Source of the DNA: CAVHXA01 sp963639765
Lineage (GTDB): Bacteria > Bacillota > Clostridia > Oscillospirales > Oscillospiraceae
Assembly: GCA_963639765.1 (NCBI GenBank)
Contig: CAVHXA010000006.1
Span: 39,991 to 103,990 of the forward strand
DNA length: 64,000 nucleotides
Direction of reading: 5' to 3'
Shown here: piece after piece, positions 16,265 to 25,071 of the stretch
How positions within the stretch are numbered: position 1 is the first letter of the stretch
Layout of the letters: the number at the start of each line of letters is the position of its first letter
The notes under the pieces: model-generated
Databases searched by the model: none
Told to the model about the DNA's origin: nothing
Seen by the model: the letters and a program-made list of their open reading frames with translations, nothing else
Made by a program: the position numbers and the translations under genes

Positions 16265-16447
16265 TTAGAACCGCAAGGATTCTGCGGATGACTGTCCTTC
16301 GGAGCTTCAAAAGGATTCCGCGATCCGGGGGGCATTTCGGCACGGGGCCATTTCGAGACATTTCAACATACTTCGCAAAATGCGCACACCGGCCGGTCAC
16401 AGGGCAATCCCACAATGTGCATAGACACATCAACGGAGGAAGCAGCA

Positions 16448-16936
16448 ATGGAAAACGAACAGATCAGCCGTGTTCCCGAGCAGCGGCAGGATATAGGATA
16501 CTACCTCTCAAACATTTCCCACTGTATTCAGCAGTATTTCAACCGCCTCTACGACCAATACGACATCACCTATCCGCAGTCGCGGCTGATCACCTACCTC
16601 TACCGCCGCGAAGACCAGTCCAAAGAAGGCGAACCGTGCGACGTCAACCAGCGCGAGCTCGAACGCGCACTGGGCATCAAAGCCTCCTCTGTCTCAAGTC
16701 TTGTGCGCAACCTCGAGGTCAAGGGGTTTATCCGCTCGGAGCGCATCGAATCCGACACGCGCAACAAGCGCATTCTCCTCACCGAAAAGGCCTATGAGCT
16801 CGACACTGTCATTGCACACGCGGTGGAGCAGACCGAAATGTACCTGACCCGCGGGCTGGATGTTTCGGATGTCGGCACGCTGCTGCAGCTTCTCTCCGCT
16901 CTGAAAGACAACGCGGAAAAGCTCTGCAGCGAATAA
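16448..16936 (+). CDS. MarR-family transcriptional regulator
   Basis: 162 residues. ATG at 16448 follows GGAGGAAG. The winged helix-turn-helix is at residues ~55-110: VNQRELERALGIKASSVSSLVRNLEVKGFI, then the wing with R-I-E-S-D-T-R-N-K-R. N- and C-terminal helices for dimerisation flank it. These proteins sense phenolic or fatty-acid-like ligands or oxidants and derepress efflux or stress genes. No efflux gene lies next to it; the palindrome on its own promoter suggests that autoregulation is at least part of its job. Confidence 0.92.
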   Translation: MENEQISRVPEQRQDIGYYLSNISHCIQQYFNRLYDQYDITYPQSRLITYLYRREDQSKEGEPCDVNQRELERALGIKASSVSSLVRNLEVKGFIRSERIESDTRNKRILLTEKAYELDTVIAHAVEQTEMYLTRGLDVSDVGTLLQLLSALKDNAEKLCSE

Positions 16937-17061
16937 GCCACAGCCGGGGCACTGCACAAAAGCCGTATGCAGCCCTGCAAACCGCAAAGGACGCTTGCCG
17001 TCATCTGCGATCTCCGGCAGGGCATCTGTCGGCCTGCACGGGCATTCCTCAGAAATTTCTG

Positions 17062-17090
17062 TTTCCATTTTGCTGCGGGTATGCTATAAT
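17062..17090 (+). promoter_or_regulatory. Candidate promoter for the RNase J gene
   Basis: TTTCCA (17062-17067), 17 nt, TATAAT (17085-17090). The -35 is poor. The predicted leader is ~230 nt, very GC-rich with several possible hairpins. The rest of 16937-17322 shows nothing else. Confidence 0.45.
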
Positions 17091-17322
17091 TCCCCTGCTT
17101 GTATGTGGGATGGACCGGGCGCCGCCTTTCAGGCCGCCCGGATTTGTCCGGGGCACAGGCGACACAGGCTCTGACAAAACGATCGGTCTGTGGCGCCTGC
17201 TTTTTATGCAGCCCCGGCGATATATAGACTTTCGCGGGCCCGGCAGCAGGGCAGCCCGGCGCTGCCGGCGGCTCCGGCGCACGTGAAGGCCGTACAGTAT
17301 ACCCTCCCGCTGCCCGGATGGG

Positions 17323-19041
17323 GTGGGGGAGGAAAGACAGGAGCGTGTTATACGATTGCGTGAAAAACGAGCAAAAGAACCACAAAACAAACTGAAAATC
17401 ATTTCCCTCGGCGGCGTAAACGAAATCGGAAAAAACCTCACAGTTCTCGAATACGAAGACGACATTCTGGTAATCGACTGCGGCCTGGGCTTTCCGGACG
17501 ACGAGATGTTCGGCGTGGATCTGGTCATCCCCGATGTGACCTACCTTGTCAAGAACCGGGACCGCGTGCGCGGCTTTGTCCTGACCCACGGACACGAAGA
17601 CCATATCGGCGCCCTGCCCTATGTGCTGCAGCAGGTAAATGCCCCCATCTATGCCACACGGCTTACGGCGGGGCTGGTCCGCCTCCGGCTCGAAGAGCAC
17701 AACCTGCAAAACGATGTTTCGGTCTTTGTCCATCAGGCCGGCGACATCTTTCAGGTCGGGTGCTTTCAGGTTGAGATGATCCACGTAAACCATTCCATTG
17801 CCGATGCGGTTGCGCTGGCCATTACCTGTGATGTGGGCACAATACTCATGACCGGCGACTTTAAAATCGACCCAACGCCAATCCACGGCGACATCATCGA
17901 TCTGGCCCGATTCGGCGAGCTTGGACGCGAGGGTGTGCTTGCTCTGCTGTGTGACTCGACCAATGTGGAAAAAACGGGCTACACCACATCTGAGCAGCGG
18001 GTGGCAGACAGTCTGGACAATCTCTTCAAGGGCTGCAGCCAGCGCATTATTGTCACGACCTTTGCCTCCAACGCGCACCGCATACAGTCGGTTATCAACC
18101 TTGCCTGCAAATACGGGCGCAAGGTGGCGGTAACCGGGCGCAGCATGGAAAACATCATCAGGGTTTCTTCGGAGCTGGGCTATCTGGAGCTGCCGCCCGA
18201 CACACTCATGCCGATTCAGAGCATTCGCGGCCTGCCGAAAGACAAGGTGGTAATCGTTACAACCGGCTCGCAGGGTGAAAATATGTCTGCACTCTACCGC
18301 ATGGCCTTTACCGGACACCGTCAGGTCGAAATTGAGCCCGGCGACCGCATTATCATCTCGGCATCTGCCATTCCGGGCAACGAAAAAAACATCGGCAACG
18401 TGATCAACGAGCTGTACCGCAAGGGTGCCGAGGTCATCTACAGCAAGGTTGCGGCCGAGCTGCATGTTTCCGGTCACGCCTGTCAGGAAGAGCTCAAGAT
18501 CATTCATGCTCTTACCAAACCGAAATTCTTCATTCCGCTGCACGGCGAGCAGCGCCATCTGCAGGCACATGCAAAGCTGGCCCGCTGCATGGGCATGGAT
18601 TCGGAAAATATCGTCATCACCGACATCGGGCGCGTGATCGAGCTGACCCGCGACTCCATTCATCTGGGCGGAACGGTCCCGTCCGGCAATACGCTTGTAG
18701 ACGGTCTTGGCGTCGGTGATGTGGGCAGTGTTGTTCTGCGTGACCGCAGGCATCTCGGTCAGGACGGCATGGTGGTTGTGGTTGCGGGCCTGTCCGGGGT
18801 AGACGGCTCGGTGGTTTCGGGGCCGGACATCATTTCCCGCGGCTTCGTATATGTCAAGGAATCCGAGGATCTCATGGAGCAGCTGCGCGATGTTGTGAGC
18901 AAAACACTCGACGACTGCTACGACGAGGGCATTATGGACTGGAACACCATCAAAACCAACATCAAAAGCGATCTCTCCGCCTACCTGTTCAAAAAGACCA
19001 AGCGAAATCCCATGATTCTTCCGGTAATCATGGAGGTCTGA
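17323..19041 (+). CDS. rnj: Ribonuclease J (metallo-beta-lactamase RNase)
   Basis: 572 residues from GTG 17323; a TTG at 17356 behind GGAG is an alternative giving 561. The metallo-beta-lactamase/beta-CASP core is complete: SLGGVNEIGKN, the zinc motif THGHEDHIGALP near residue 88, LMTGDFKIDP, then CDSTNVE and the beta-CASP block IIVTTFASNAHRIQ, and VSGHACQEEL. The C-terminal domain follows HGEQRHLQAHA. RNase J has 5'-exonuclease and endonuclease activity in mRNA decay and rRNA maturation. It is flanked by its own promoter and terminator. Confidence 0.95.
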   Translation: MGEERQERVIRLREKRAKEPQNKLKIISLGGVNEIGKNLTVLEYEDDILVIDCGLGFPDDEMFGVDLVIPDVTYLVKNRDRVRGFVLTHGHEDHIGALPYVLQQVNAPIYATRLTAGLVRLRLEEHNLQNDVSVFVHQAGDIFQVGCFQVEMIHVNHSIADAVALAITCDVGTILMTGDFKIDPTPIHGDIIDLARFGELGREGVLALLCDSTNVEKTGYTTSEQRVADSLDNLFKGCSQRIIVTTFASNAHRIQSVINLACKYGRKVAVTGRSMENIIRVSSELGYLELPPDTLMPIQSIRGLPKDKVVIVTTGSQGENMSALYRMAFTGHRQVEIEPGDRIIISASAIPGNEKNIGNVINELYRKGAEVIYSKVAAELHVSGHACQEELKIIHALTKPKFFIPLHGEQRHLQAHAKLARCMGMDSENIVITDIGRVIELTRDSIHLGGTVPSGNTLVDGLGVGDVGSVVLRDRRHLGQDGMVVVVAGLSGVDGSVVSGPDIISRGFVYVKESEDLMEQLRDVVSKTLDDCYDEGIMDWNTIKTNIKSDLSAYLFKKTKRNPMILPVIMEV

Positions 19042-19074
19042 TTTCCACCGGAACACAGGCAGAAGCTTCCGGAT

Positions 19075-19101
19075 GCGGCCCGACGGAGTCGGGCCGCGTT
19101 T
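19075..19101 (+). terminator. Terminator after RNase J
   Basis: A perfect 9-bp stem, GCGGCCCGA / TCGGGCCGC, loop of 5, then GTTTGG. Confidence 0.65.
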
Positions 19102-19299
19102 GGCAGGCCGCCTTTTCTCAGCATGTCAGGCCGTATCCCATAAAAATGCAAAAAGCCTGCCGCCGGAGACGGGGCTGATTGTGTCCTGTTTCCGATTTTT
19201 TCTATATTCAAAAACATGCGCTTTCCCTGTTCACCTGCACTATCGGCGGGCAATATCGGGCAACGGTAGGATGCGATAAATCCGGATGACCTGCCGGGT

Positions 19300-19452
19300 A
19301 TCGGAAAACCCTCTGCCCCTCTGAAAGAGGGGTGTAACAGCCTGCTTCTCCGGTCGGAGCAGATAAAACCATGGTCCCCGTGGAACGGGGACGTCCCGCC
19401 CCCCTCTGTGCCCCCTCCCACCGGGAGGGGGTTGGGGGTGGGGAGCAGAGAC
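19300..19452. repeat. Intergenic cluster of GC hairpins with a G-run block
   Basis: Within the gene-free 19102-19732 interval, three short palindromes follow one another: GCCCCTCT-GAA-AGAGGGG near 19316, CCCCG-TGGAA-CGGGG near 19377, and CCCCTCCC-ACC-GGGAGGGG near 19411. The last runs into four G-tracts (19423-19443), which could fold as a G-quadruplex on the plus strand. The layout resembles dispersed REP-like intergenic repeats, but only one copy is in this window. Confidence 0.55.
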
Positions 19453-19732
19453 AGACTTTTTTTCGAAAAAAACGGTTTCCCGAAGGGAGTGTTGCACGTT
19501 TTTGTGCGGCAAAAGCCCTTTTGCGGGCTATGGGTGAGAGGACATTTTCTGGACAGGCCCCTGAAGCAGGGCTCTTTCCATACCGTAAAAACATTCCGCA
19601 TATCCGACCGCGCGGCTCGATCCCGACTCGATCCCGAAAAGAGCTGTCAGCGATTTGCATTCCAAGAGAACCTTACCGCACGGCCAGACCCCACGGTCGG
19701 AAGGAATATCAGATTTTCAGTAAAAATTGGAA

Positions 19733-19761
19733 TTGCTTTTGTTATGAAATTGTTATATGAT
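19733..19761 (+). promoter_or_regulatory. Candidate promoter for the solute-binding lipoprotein
   Basis: TTGCTT (19733-19738), 17 nt, TATGAT (19756-19761), in an AT-rich stretch ~50 nt before the start codon. Confidence 0.55.
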
Positions 19762-19812
19762 TCGTTTTGTGTCCGAAAGAGGACGACCATATTGTGAAGG
19801 AGTGTTTCCATC

Positions 19813-21687
19813 GTGAAAACCAAGTTCCTTGCCCTGCTGCTGGCTCTGGCGATGGTTCTGTGCCTGTTTGCCGGCTGCGCGAGCTCCGACAGCGAGACCG
19901 ATGCAGAACCTGCCGCAGAGCAGACCGAAACCGAAAGCAAAGCCGGTGAAGAGGCTGCTGAGGCTGCCGAACCCGAGCAGACCGACGCCGCTGAGCCCGA
20001 GCAGACCGACGCCGCCGAGCCCGAGCAGGCCGCTGAGCCTGCGACAGAAGAGCCGGTTGCCGAAGAGACCGCAGCCACAGCTGAGATGAAGACCCAGCCT
20101 GCCATGGGTATCACCTACCCGCTCGAAGGCAGCAACGAACTGAGCTTCTGGTATTATATTCCTCCTTATACGCAGTACTGCCCCAGCAACAACGACTTCT
20201 ACTGCATTCCCTATGCCGAACAGGTTACCGGTGTGCACCTGAACTTCATCGAAGTATCTCAGGCTGCGGCCACCGAGCAGTATCAGCTGATGATTGCATC
20301 CGGCGACTGGCCCGACATCAACCCTGTTAACGAATACTACACCGGCGGCCTGACGCAGGCTTATGAGGATGATGTAATCGTTGACCTGATGGATTATGTC
20401 TATGACTACATGCCAAACTTCACCTACATTTATGATCAGCTCGACGACGCAAACAAGGATTCTGCCCTGAACGAGGGCAAGCTGCTTGCGTTTGTCAGCA
20501 TTGCCGACGGCTCCTTCTCGAGCAACGGTCTTGTTACCCGTGGAGACTGGCTCGAAGAACAGGGCATTGCAGTTTCGGACGATGGCATCACCATCGATCA
20601 GCTGACCGATATCATGCACACCTTCCGCGACGCCTACGGCGTGGAATGCGGTGCTCCCATCTCCGACGGCACCTTTACCGTCAGCACCTGCTTTGATGTA
20701 TCTGCTCCCTGTCTGATCAGCGACGGCTTCATGTCCTCCCCCGGTGTTTCCATCTTCCGTTATGGCGATGAGGTTGTTTCCGGCTGGACCGTTGACGGCT
20801 ATAAAGACTATCTGACCTGGATGTATGATCTGATCAGCGACGGCACCCTGCAGAAGATTACCGAGGTCGAGACAGACCGCAAGGCCCAGAACAGCATGCA
20901 GGCCAACGGTGAGATCTCTGTCTGGCAGGCAAATGCCGACAAGCTTAACGAGTGCGCCGACTATGTTTCCGATCCCAGCACCTCCACCTTCCGTGCCCAG
21001 GCTCTGCCCACCGTCTATAAAGACGAAGCCGCCATGTCCGGCGACTATGTATGGGTTCAGGCTCCTCAGCTGGTTTCCAAGGGCATGTCCGTGTCTGCCG
21101 AATCCGAAAATGTCGAGCTGGCCTGCCAGTGGATGAACTACTTCTGGACAGACGAGGGTGCCATGCTGTATAACTATGGCATCGAGGCATCTGCTGCCGA
21201 GGAACTCGGTCTTTCTATCACACGTGACCCCGCCGGCACCTGGTATGGTTCCTATGAGCTGGACGACAACGGCGACTGGAGCTGGACCGGCATGGTTACC
21301 AACACATCTGCAGGCGGCAACGCCGAGATGTTCTCCACCATTTATACCATGCAGCGTTTTGCAACAAGCCTGCAGGACAACGATCGCCTTCTGCCGACCT
21401 TCCCGCAGAGCGCAATTGATGCAGTTGATCTGTGGACGATCGAAGGCACCGACGAACGTTACTATCCCTCTGCCATTACCCTGTCGAGCGAAGACAACGA
21501 GCGCGTAAACAACCTGTCCGGCGACGTTCTGACCATGGGCTGCGAGCGCATCCTTCTGATGCTCGACGGACAGACCGAGATCAACGACGAAACCTGGGCC
21601 GCTTATGTTGAAGACATCAACAACATGGGCCTTGCTGAAATCGTAGAGATCTATCAGGCTGCCTACGACGAATATATCTCCAAATAA
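19813..21687 (+). CDS. Extracellular solute-binding lipoprotein (ABC importer type)
   Basis: 624 residues from a GTG preceded by GGAG. Residues 1-21 form a lipoprotein signal ending L-F-A-G-C, so it is anchored outside the membrane. Residues ~25-95 are an acidic, Ala/Glu/Pro-rich linker with 24-bp tandem repeats encoding E-P-E-Q-T-D-A-A. The rest is a family 1-like binding fold as in oligosaccharide receptors (YQLMIASGDWPDI, then GLVTRGDWLEEQGI and VELACQWMNYFW). Such receptors deliver carbohydrates or peptides to a two-permease ABC importer. No permease or ATPase gene is next to it, so it is an orphan receptor here. Expression is monocistronic, closed by a clear terminator. Confidence 0.88.
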   Translation: MKTKFLALLLALAMVLCLFAGCASSDSETDAEPAAEQTETESKAGEEAAEAAEPEQTDAAEPEQTDAAEPEQAAEPATEEPVAEETAATAEMKTQPAMGITYPLEGSNELSFWYYIPPYTQYCPSNNDFYCIPYAEQVTGVHLNFIEVSQAAATEQYQLMIASGDWPDINPVNEYYTGGLTQAYEDDVIVDLMDYVYDYMPNFTYIYDQLDDANKDSALNEGKLLAFVSIADGSFSSNGLVTRGDWLEEQGIAVSDDGITIDQLTDIMHTFRDAYGVECGAPISDGTFTVSTCFDVSAPCLISDGFMSSPGVSIFRYGDEVVSGWTVDGYKDYLTWMYDLISDGTLQKITEVETDRKAQNSMQANGEISVWQANADKLNECADYVSDPSTSTFRAQALPTVYKDEAAMSGDYVWVQAPQLVSKGMSVSAESENVELACQWMNYFWTDEGAMLYNYGIEASAAEELGLSITRDPAGTWYGSYELDDNGDWSWTGMVTNTSAGGNAEMFSTIYTMQRFATSLQDNDRLLPTFPQSAIDAVDLWTIEGTDERYYPSAITLSSEDNERVNNLSGDVLTMGCERILLMLDGQTEINDETWAAYVEDINNMGLAEIVEIYQAAYDEYISK

Positions 21688-21705
21688 CTCCTCTGCATAT
21701 ACCGA

Positions 21706-21737
21706 AGGACCGTGGCTGAAACCGCGGTCCTTTTTCT
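21706..21737 (+). terminator. Intrinsic terminator after the solute-binding protein
   Basis: A 10-bp stem with one G-U (AGGACCGTGG / CCGCGGTCCT), followed by TTTTTC. Confidence 0.9.
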
Positions 21738-21928
21738 TGTCAGCTTCTGAAGTTTGATGTATTATGGATGTCGACACGCCGCTGCATCCCACAGGACTTT
21801 TTGACCCTGCATGGCAGGACCCGGAGTATTTCCGTCTGTTTGTCTTCACAGTCGGAGACATCTGCAGGGCACAGCAGTCTGTATCGGATACGGCCGGAAA
21901 CAGCCTTTGGGCAGAAAGGATCCTGAAC

Positions 21929-23158
21929 ATGACCGTAACCCAACGCTTTTTGAGGTATGTGCAAATTGATACCGAATCCGACCCCGCCAACGAAGAATTC
22001 ACTCCGTCGACAAAGAAACAGTTTGATCTGGCGCAAATATTGAAAAAAGAACTGGAGGACCTGGGAGCTGCAGATGTTCTGCTGGACGAGCACTGTTATC
22101 TCTATGCCTCTGTTCCGGCAGCACCCGGATATGAGAATGCTCCCTGTCTTGCCTTTATCAGCCACATGGACACCGCACCGGACTTTACCGGAAAAAATGT
22201 CCGTCCGCAGCTTATCGAAAACTATGACGGCAGGGACGTAACCCTTGGAAGCAGCGGAAGAATTCTGTCTGTTTCGGACTTTCCGCATCTGGCCGGTCTG
22301 GCCGGACGTACGCTGATCACAAGCGACGGAACCACACTTCTCGGTGCGGACGACAAGGCCGGAGTAGCTGAAATCATGACCCTGGCAGACCGTCTGCTGC
22401 ACGGTGACACCCCTCACGGAAGGGTCAGTATCTGCTTTACACCCGACGAAGAAATCGGAAACGGTGTGAAATGTATTGATCTCACCCGCCTGAATGCGGA
22501 CTTTGGCTATACCCTCGACGGCGGACCGGAGGGTGAGGTTGTGTATGAAAACTTCAACGCAGCGTCAGCAGAAATTGATATCCGCGGCCGAAGCATTCAT
22601 CCCGGTGACGCAAAGGGCCTGATGGTTAATGCCGCACTTGTTGCAGCCGAGCTGAATGCAATGCTTCCGTCTTCTCAGGTTCCGTCACTGACCGAGGGAT
22701 ACGAAGGCTTTTATCACATGACGCAGATCAAAGGCGATGTAGACAGTGCGCACATGCAATATATCATACGGGATCATGACGCAGGCTGTTTTGAAGCGAA
22801 AAAGAAAACCATGATCCAGATTGTAAAGGTTTTGAATGAAAAATACGGAGAGGATACCGTCCGGCTTTCTGTTCGTGATCAGTATAAAAACATGGTTGAG
22901 CAGATAAAGCCATGCATGCATCTTGTTGAACGTGCAAGGGACGCCACCAGGGCAGCCGGGCTTGAGCCCGGAGAGCTGCCGATTCGCGGCGGCACCGACG
23001 GTGCGACACTCAGCTATATGGGACTTCCGTGTCCAAATCTTGGCACCGGCGGCTACGCCTTTCACGGTCCATATGAGCACATTACATCCGAGGGAATGGA
23101 ATTGTGCGTCCGGATTGCATTGAACCTGGTCGAACGCTACGCCACGGATCCGGTATAA
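21929..23158 (+). CDS. pepT: Peptidase T (tripeptide aminopeptidase)
   Basis: 409 residues, the usual length. The ATG at 21929 has AAAGGA 8 nt upstream. Zinc-binding M20 motifs are complete: SHMDTAPDFTG (first metal His-x-Asp), TLLGADDKAGVAEI (bridging Asp), FTPDEEIGNG (catalytic Glu and metal Glu), then LDGGPEGE and the final His in GYAFHGPYEH. The dimerisation insert starts at SIHPGDAKG. It removes N-terminal residues from tripeptides in the cytosol. It is convergent with the HxlR gene 20 bp downstream. Confidence 0.96.
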   Translation: MTVTQRFLRYVQIDTESDPANEEFTPSTKKQFDLAQILKKELEDLGAADVLLDEHCYLYASVPAAPGYENAPCLAFISHMDTAPDFTGKNVRPQLIENYDGRDVTLGSSGRILSVSDFPHLAGLAGRTLITSDGTTLLGADDKAGVAEIMTLADRLLHGDTPHGRVSICFTPDEEIGNGVKCIDLTRLNADFGYTLDGGPEGEVVYENFNAASAEIDIRGRSIHPGDAKGLMVNAALVAAELNAMLPSSQVPSLTEGYEGFYHMTQIKGDVDSAHMQYIIRDHDAGCFEAKKKTMIQIVKVLNEKYGEDTVRLSVRDQYKNMVEQIKPCMHLVERARDATRAAGLEPGELPIRGGTDGATLSYMGLPCPNLGTGGYAFHGPYEHITSEGMELCVRIALNLVERYATDPV

Positions 23159-23178
23159 AGGAGCCGGCGCCGAAGCTT

Positions 23179-23667
23179 TTATTTATATGCGTCAATCATT
23201 CGGTCCATATCCCGCTCGCGGTAGCCATGCCACATTTCTCCGAGCTCATCGATTTCGAGATTTCGTCGTTTCATATCGTGCCAGCCCCAATCATACAGCT
23301 GATCCAGAATCGGTATCAGATTCCGTCCGCTCTCTGTCAGCCGATACTCCGTTCTTGGCGGGGTGGTATCCAATACCGTCCGTGTAACCAGACCGTCCTG
23401 CTCGAGCTCGCGCAGATTCTGACTCAGTACCTTTTCTGTGATGGGAAGCTGCCTGGTAAAGCGGGCAAAGTTTGTGGCCTCGCCGGCATCGAAAACCATA
23501 GCATGCAGCAGGTATGGCTTCCATCGTCCGAACGCCACACGACGTATGTAGTTGTAGGGATCTTTCTGGATGTCAAAATCGGGATTCTTCTGAACCATTG
23601 CCCACAAGCTCCTTGTATGGATTAAAGCTCCGGTTTGTTCCCCGGCCGTCTTTTGCATGGAGTCCAC
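23179..23667 (-). CDS. HxlR-type winged-helix regulator
   Basis: 162 residues. The HxlR core lies at residues ~45-130: GRWKPYLLHAMV, then RFTRQLPITEKVLSQNLRELEQDGLVTR, and the wing TTPPRTEYRLTESG followed by the LIPILDQLYDWG helix. The ~40-residue N-terminal extension is longer than usual. HxlR proteins answer to formaldehyde, redox or diamide stress and usually control a divergently transcribed gene. Here the divergent neighbour is the COG3581-type gene starting at 23773, a plausible target. A TATAAT lies at 23682-23677 for this gene. Confidence 0.88.
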   Translation of the reverse strand: MDSMQKTAGEQTGALIHTRSLWAMVQKNPDFDIQKDPYNYIRRVAFGRWKPYLLHAMVFDAGEATNFARFTRQLPITEKVLSQNLRELEQDGLVTRTVLDTTPPRTEYRLTESGRNLIPILDQLYDWGWHDMKRRNLEIDELGEMWHGYRERDMDRMIDAYK

Positions 23668-23707
23668 TGTCTCAATATTATAGCATGCTGCTTCGGGCAG
23701 AAATCCC

Positions 23708-23736
23708 TTGTCCGCGAAGAGACAGCGTGTTATAAT
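23708..23736 (+). promoter_or_regulatory. Promoter for the COG3581-type gene
   Basis: TTGTCC (23708-23713), 17 nt, perfect TATAAT (23731-23736). It is back-to-back with the likely HxlR promoter, so one regulator could bind between both. Confidence 0.65.
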
Positions 23737-23772
23737 GTTGGGGATTTTTCAGGCAAAGAAAGGGTATAAAAC

Positions 23773-25071
23773 ATGGCACAGCTGGTTTATGACAAAACGG
23801 GTCGGCTTCTGTTCACAAAGCAGATGAAGCAGGAATATACGGTACTCATTCCGCAGATGCTTCCGGTTCACTTTGGAATGCTTTGCAAATGCCTGCAGCT
23901 TGAGGGACTGCATGTGCAGATGCTCAATACGGAGCACAGGGCAATTGTGGATACGGGGCTGAAATATGTCCACAACGACACCTGCTATCCGGCACTTCTG
24001 GTCATCGGACAGATGATTGACGCAATTGAATCCGGCAGCTTCGATCCCCACAAAACAGCTCTAATGATCACCCAGACCGGCGGCGGATGCCGCGCATCAA
24101 ACTATATCCATCTGCTGCGCAAGGCTCTGAAGAAGGCCGGGCTGGAGGATATACCGGTTATCTCTCTGAACATGTCCGGCCTTGAGAAAAACCCGGGCTT
24201 CTCCCTGAGTCTGCGACTGATTGTCCGAATGGCGCGAGCCATGTTTTATGGAGATATTCTGTGCTGGCTGGCAAATCAGGTCCGACCCTATGAAATCGAA
24301 CCCGGCAGTGCCGACAGGCTGATTCAGACATGGGAAGCACGTCTTTTAGACAGCTTTCAGCATCTGAGCGGTCTCAGCCGAAAGGCATACCGCCGGAACC
24401 TGAAAAACATTGCGGCGGATTTTGCCGCAATTAAGACGGCCGGAAGCGGCAAGCCTCTGGTAGGCATTGTCGGTGAAATCTATGTGAAATTTTCCAGCCT
24501 GGGCAACAACAACCTTGAAAAATTCCTGCTGCAGGAGGGCGCAGAGCCCGTAGTGCCGGGGCTTGCGGATTTCATCATATTCAAGGCAAACAATCGCATT
24601 GTGGATGTTGATCTCTACGGTGGAAAACGAATCAAAAAATACGCGGTCGGCATCCTGCAGAAATACCTCGAGGGTCTGCAGAACGACCTGATCGACGCCA
24701 TAAAAACGCAGCCGAAATTCCGCGCGCCGGAGCCCTTTTGCGTACTTGCACAGCGCGTGAAGGGCTATCTCGGATATGGAAACAAAATGGGTGAGGGTTG
24801 GCTTCTGACGGCGGAAATGCTTGATCTGATCCACTCCGGCGTTAACAATATCGTGTGTGCGCAGCCCTTTGGCTGCCTGCCCAATCACGTAGCCGGCAAG
24901 GGTATGATTCGTCGGCTGAAGGATGACTATCCCAACAGCAATATTGTAGCCGTGGACTATGACCCAAGCGCCACAAAAATCAACCAGGAAAACCGCATCA
25001 AGCTGATGCTTGCGAACGCTCTGCGCATGCAGATGTCAAATAACAAAAAAGGAGAGCTGCGGCATGAGTAA
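23773..25071 (+). CDS. 2-hydroxyacyl-CoA dehydratase-related protein (COG3581 type)
   Basis: 432 residues. It resembles the dehydratase-like half of the large acyl-CoA dehydratase activase-related proteins of Firmicutes: HNDTCYPALLVIGQ near residue 75, TQTGGGCRASNYIHLLRK near 98, KPLVGIVGEIYVKF near 234, and CAQPFGCLPNHVAGKG near 360. The four Cys in these motifs are suited to ligating a [4Fe-4S] cluster. The activase (BadF/HgdC ATPase) part is absent and not encoded nearby. Substrate and reaction are unknown. Its last bases overlap pepF by 8 nt, so the two are coupled. Confidence 0.75.
   Translation: MAQLVYDKTGRLLFTKQMKQEYTVLIPQMLPVHFGMLCKCLQLEGLHVQMLNTEHRAIVDTGLKYVHNDTCYPALLVIGQMIDAIESGSFDPHKTALMITQTGGGCRASNYIHLLRKALKKAGLEDIPVISLNMSGLEKNPGFSLSLRLIVRMARAMFYGDILCWLANQVRPYEIEPGSADRLIQTWEARLLDSFQHLSGLSRKAYRRNLKNIAADFAAIKTAGSGKPLVGIVGEIYVKFSSLGNNNLEKFLLQEGAEPVVPGLADFIIFKANNRIVDVDLYGGKRIKKYAVGILQKYLEGLQNDLIDAIKTQPKFRAPEPFCVLAQRVKGYLGYGNKMGEGWLLTAEMLDLIHSGVNNIVCAQPFGCLPNHVAGKGMIRRLKDDYPNSNIVAVDYDPSATKINQENRIKLMLANALRMQMSNNKKGELRHE

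Noticed and set aside
16792..19056. Long open frame antisense to the RNase J gene
   Set aside because: RNase J on the plus strand is complete with catalytic motifs; the antisense product has no recognisable feature.
19753..22002. Gly/Val-rich long frame antisense to the solute-binding protein
   Set aside because: The plus-strand gene has a lipoprotein signal, ribosome binding site and terminator. The antisense frame is a codon-bias shadow.
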